Positions 5,560-5,897 of a stretch of DNA of 5,897 bases are shown here, one piece after another. Origin of the DNA: DASPTT01 sp035623275 (GTDB lineage: Bacteria; Actinomycetota; Acidimicrobiia; Acidimicrobiales; UBA8190); the NCBI GenBank assembly GCA_035623275.1, contig DASPTT010000032.1, positions 1-5,897 on the forward strand, read 5' to 3'. Position numbers and translations under genes: made by a program. Below the pieces are notes generated by a model that did not search any database, was not told where the DNA came from, and saw only the letters and a list, made by a program, of their open reading frames with translations. Within the stretch, counting starts at the first letter, position 1. Every line of letters begins with the position of its first letter.

Positions 5560-5897
5560 ATGGACGAGCTGCGAGGTACGGGGTACTTCCGTGAGCTGGC
5601 CGACGGTGACCCGTCGGGGCCGAGCCTTCGTGACAGCTGCTCGGCCACGGCGCAGCCCGACGAGGATCGGATCGTGGCCTATCTGGAGGAGAGCCCCACC
5701 ATGCTGTGGAGCCCGACGCTCGTCTACGACGTGCTCCGGCCGGAGGTCGACATCGGCACCGAGACCATCAAGACCGACGGCGTGTGGGAGTGGCCCGCCG
5801 ACCTCGCCTACTACGTCAGGCGGTACCACGTGGCCGTGGAGCCCGAGTTCGTCGCCCACATGCGGGCACGCGGCTGGTCGCCCCCGCTTCCGCAGCA
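5560..5897 (+). CDS. Small soluble protein, candidate immunity/antidote partner (3' partial)
   Basis: The frame is open from ATG 5560 to the window end, giving 112 residues with the stop outside. The sequence has no signal peptide or membrane helix and is acidic and Trp/Tyr-rich. Notable segments are GYFRELADGDPSGPSLRDS near the N-terminus (residues 7-25), a short helix RIVAYLEES, and the block TDGVWEWPADLAYYVRRYHV (about 73-92) followed by EPEFVAHMRARGW. I recall short actinobacterial proteins with this TDG-W-WP-DL-YYV-YHV block next to toxin-like genes, but cannot name a family with certainty. Immediate placement after a gene with a candidate toxin domain, with only 10 bases between stop and start, fits an immunity protein. 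It could instead be a regulatory or adaptor subunit. What is visible is near the usual size of such proteins, so probably only a few residues are missing. Confidence 0.65.
   Translation, partial: MDELRGTGYFRELADGDPSGPSLRDSCSATAQPDEDRIVAYLEESPTMLWSPTLVYDVLRPEVDIGTETIKTDGVWEWPADLAYYVRRYHVAVEPEFVAHMRARGWSPPLPQ

Noticed and set aside
3588..5648. 686-residue open frame on the minus strand opposite the effector gene
   Set aside because: It is an antisense shadow created by strong GC third-position bias. The translation is Arg/His/Gly/Val-rich without domains, whereas the plus strand shows a signal peptide, a transmembrane helix, ordered domains and good ribosome sites.
1..5897. CRISPR array, tRNA, insertion sequence or attachment site
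   Set aside because: The only repeats are in-frame coding tandem units without spacers. No tRNA-like cloverleaf, transposase, or terminal inverted repeat was seen.

Overview
The window is GC-rich bacterial DNA with short intergenic gaps, a GTGA stop/start overlap, and strong G or C third-position preference in every gene. Codon use and the style of the proteins suggest a high-GC actinobacterium, possibly Acidimicrobiia-like. That is an inference from composition and protein style only; no rRNA or marker gene is present. All genes are on the + strand.

Region 1 (1-609) is the 3' end of a SAM-dependent methyltransferase gene of the type found in surface-glycan clusters. It ends in a long charged coiled coil. 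A 260-base spacer (610-869) follows with no supportable gene.

Region 2 (870-3118) is a translationally coupled two-component pair. The first gene encodes a soluble histidine kinase with three PAS domains, the last two being an exact-register 121-residue tandem duplication. The second encodes a stand-alone receiver-domain response regulator with no output domain. Together they look like a cytoplasmic sensing phosphorelay whose downstream partner lies outside the window.

Region 3 (3203 to the end) is a three-gene run with strong Shine-Dalgarno sites and tiny gaps, probably one operon. It encodes a small membrane-anchored protein with an NTF2-like-looking extracytoplasmic domain. Next comes a 614-residue secreted or membrane protein of unusual architecture: signal peptide, small ectodomain with two cysteines, Ser/Gly/Pro/Thr-rich stalk, one transmembrane helix, a novel helical middle domain, a 7-residue tandem repeat hinge, and a C-terminal domain with a His-Gly...Cys pattern like clan CD (caspase/CPD) cysteine peptidases. 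Last is a small acidic soluble protein, cut by the window end, which looks like an immunity or antidote partner.

The most interesting content is this last unit: a candidate effector/immunity pair in which the effector domain appears tethered to the inner face of the membrane and linked through the bilayer to an extracytoplasmic domain. This is inferred from motifs and gene order. No database search was possible.
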